This document shows, piece after piece, positions 7,128 through 7,249 of a stretch of 7,249 nucleotides of DNA. A program made the position numbers and the translations under genes. The DNA comes from Comamonadaceae bacterium (lineage in GTDB: Bacteria > Pseudomonadota > Gammaproteobacteria > Burkholderiales > Burkholderiaceae_C): NCBI GenBank assembly GCA_947457975.1, contig CANGYC010000120.1, forward strand, positions 1 through 7,249, read 5' to 3'. The notes beneath the pieces are model-generated. The model did not search any database. It was not told the origin of the DNA and saw nothing but the letters and a program-made list of their open reading frames with translations. The first letter of the stretch is position 1, and each line of letters begins with the position of its first letter.

Positions 7128-7249
7128 ACCCCACCAGAGCCCACGCAGCCGACCTGCACGCCTGCGTGAACCTCATGCGGGGCGGCTCCAAGACTTTTTT
7201 TGCCGCCAGCCGCTTGCTTCCCCCGCGCGTGCGCGATGCCAGCATTGCC
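7124..7249 (+). CDS. crtB: Phytoene synthase, N-terminal part (partial)
   Basis: The first 42 codons are present and run off the window end. CrtB condenses two geranylgeranyl diphosphates to phytoene, the substrate of CrtI. The segment GGSKTFFAASRLLPPRVRD (20-38) matches the conserved N-terminal region of phytoene/squalene synthases (usually GSKSF..ASRLLP). The Asp-rich catalytic motifs lie beyond the window. The ATG overlaps the crtI stop (ATGA, 7124-7127), and AGGG at 7113-7116 may serve as ribosome site, 7 nt upstream. crtI-crtB pairs in this order are common in purple bacteria. A run of seven T at 7195-7201 encodes the end of Thr and two Phe. Confidence 0.92.
   Translation, partial: MNPTRAHAADLHACVNLMRGGSKTFFAASRLLPPRVRDASIA

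Noticed and set aside
7176..7201. GC-rich segment followed by seven T, resembling an intrinsic terminator
   Set aside because: The best stem is about four pairs including a G-U, and it lies inside the start of crtB in frame; not a credible terminator.

Overview
The window is a continuous stretch of a purple-bacterial photosynthesis gene cluster. All genes are on the + strand and coding is almost gapless. The order is bchM (3' end), lhaA, puhA, puhB, puhC, acsF, puhE, crtI and crtB (5' end). High GC, abundant GTG/ATG starts overlapping the previous stop, and an AcsF-type (oxygen-dependent) cyclase inside the puh operon suggest an aerobic or facultative phototrophic proteobacterium. My best guess is a betaproteobacterium of the Burkholderiales (Rubrivivax, Rhodoferax or Limnohabitans type). 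That placement rests on recalled family resemblance, not on a search.

Layout. Positions 2-202 hold the end of the Mg-protoporphyrin IX O-methyltransferase gene bchM. lhaA (199-1617) encodes a 12-helix light-harvesting-complex assembly factor. After a 36-bp gap with the strongest Shine-Dalgarno site of the window comes puhA (1654-2415), the reaction centre H subunit. Next are the assembly factors puhB (2412-3074) and puhC (3077-3592), then acsF (3589-4704). A 45-bp gap with a small perfect inverted repeat precedes puhE (4750-5574). puhE runs by a 4-bp overlap into the carotenoid genes crtI (5571-7127) and crtB (from 7124, cut by the window end).

How the genes work together. BchM methylates Mg-protoporphyrin IX, and AcsF then forms the isocyclic ring of the methyl ester, so two consecutive bacteriochlorophyll steps bracket the reaction-centre genes. 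PuhA is a structural subunit of the reaction centre. LhaA, PuhB, PuhC and PuhE are membrane proteins linked to assembly or levels of the core complex. CrtB makes phytoene and CrtI desaturates it, supplying carotenoids to the same complexes. Five junctions are ATGA or GTGA overlaps, so translation is probably coupled along most of the transcript.

I found no mobile element, CRISPR array, RNA gene or convincing terminator, and no stretch over 300 bases without a gene. The content is a known type of gene cluster. The points most worth a second look are the direct puhE-crtI-crtB fusion of puh and carotenoid genes, the His/Glu pairs in the poorly understood PuhE, and the acsF-puhE junction.
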